Shown one piece after another: positions 5,473-5,485 of a DNA stretch of 5,485 nt (position 1 is its first letter; each line of letters opens with the position of its first letter). Below the pieces are notes generated by a model. That model was not told the origin of the DNA. It worked only from the letters and a program-made list of their open reading frames with translations, and searched no databases. The stretch comes from Phascolarctobacterium sp. (GTDB lineage Bacteria; Bacillota; Negativicutes; Acidaminococcales; Acidaminococcaceae). The stretch spans positions 1 through 5,485 of the forward strand of contig JAKSOJ010000094.1 of NCBI GenBank assembly GCA_024405645.1, written 5' to 3'. The translations under genes and the position numbers were made by a program.

Positions 5473-5480
5473 TGTGCTTA

Positions 5481-5485
5481 CCTCC
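5481..5485 (-). promoter_or_regulatory. Ribosome binding site that fixes the TTG start of pyrC
   Basis: GGAGG on the minus strand sits 8 bases before TTG at 5472. It is the only ribosome binding site in range, and translation from this TTG gives the standard class I N-terminus. The following TAA (5480-5478) could be the stop codon of an upstream gene, plausibly pyrB, but the window ends here and this cannot be tested. Confidence 0.7.

Overview
The window carries the distal part of a de novo pyrimidine (UMP) biosynthesis operon, followed by an independent transcription unit for an unrecognised protein. All genes lie on the minus strand, so transcription runs from high to low coordinates. Strong AGGAGG-type ribosome binding sites, tight gene packing, a two-subunit NAD-linked dihydroorotate dehydrogenase (PyrK + PyrD) and moderate to low G+C point to an anaerobic Firmicute. 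The pyrC-pyrK-pyrD-pyrF-pyrE order without carAB, together with a Thermus-type PyrE, would suit a Negativicute such as the Acidaminococcaceae. That placement is a guess from memory, not a database result.

Pyrimidine operon (5485 to 1120): pyrC (dihydroorotase, TTG start), pyrK (FAD/[2Fe-2S] electron-transfer subunit), pyrD (class 1B catalytic subunit, overlapping pyrK by 7 bases), pyrF (OMP decarboxylase) and pyrE (orotate phosphoribosyltransferase). They cover every step from carbamoyl-aspartate to UMP. The steps before that (pyrB, carAB) and the operon promoter lie outside the window. All five proteins look intact, with their catalytic motifs visible. A hairpin plus U-tract at 935-998 ends the operon.

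Intergenic region (672 to 1119, about 450 bases): this is the most interesting part. After the pyr terminator comes a near-perfect sigma-70-type promoter (TTGACA, 17 bases, TACAAT, with an extended -10 TG). It drives a leader of roughly 215 nt that holds two tandem copies of a structured RNA element, 101 bases apart. Each copy reads as an H-type pseudoknot, then a conserved 17-nt single-stranded core, then a hairpin with a U-tract that looks like an intrinsic terminator. The stems are kept by compensatory changes while their sequences differ. I cannot match the element to a riboswitch class I know. It is a candidate undescribed tandem cis-regulatory RNA (attenuator).

Downstream gene (671 to 57): a 204-residue protein with an N-terminal CxxC...CxxC(C) putative zinc-binding motif and a basic, helix-rich C-terminal part. 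I do not recognise it. Its own promoter, elaborate leader and consensus ribosome binding site suggest tightly controlled expression. Nothing links it to pyrimidine synthesis except position.
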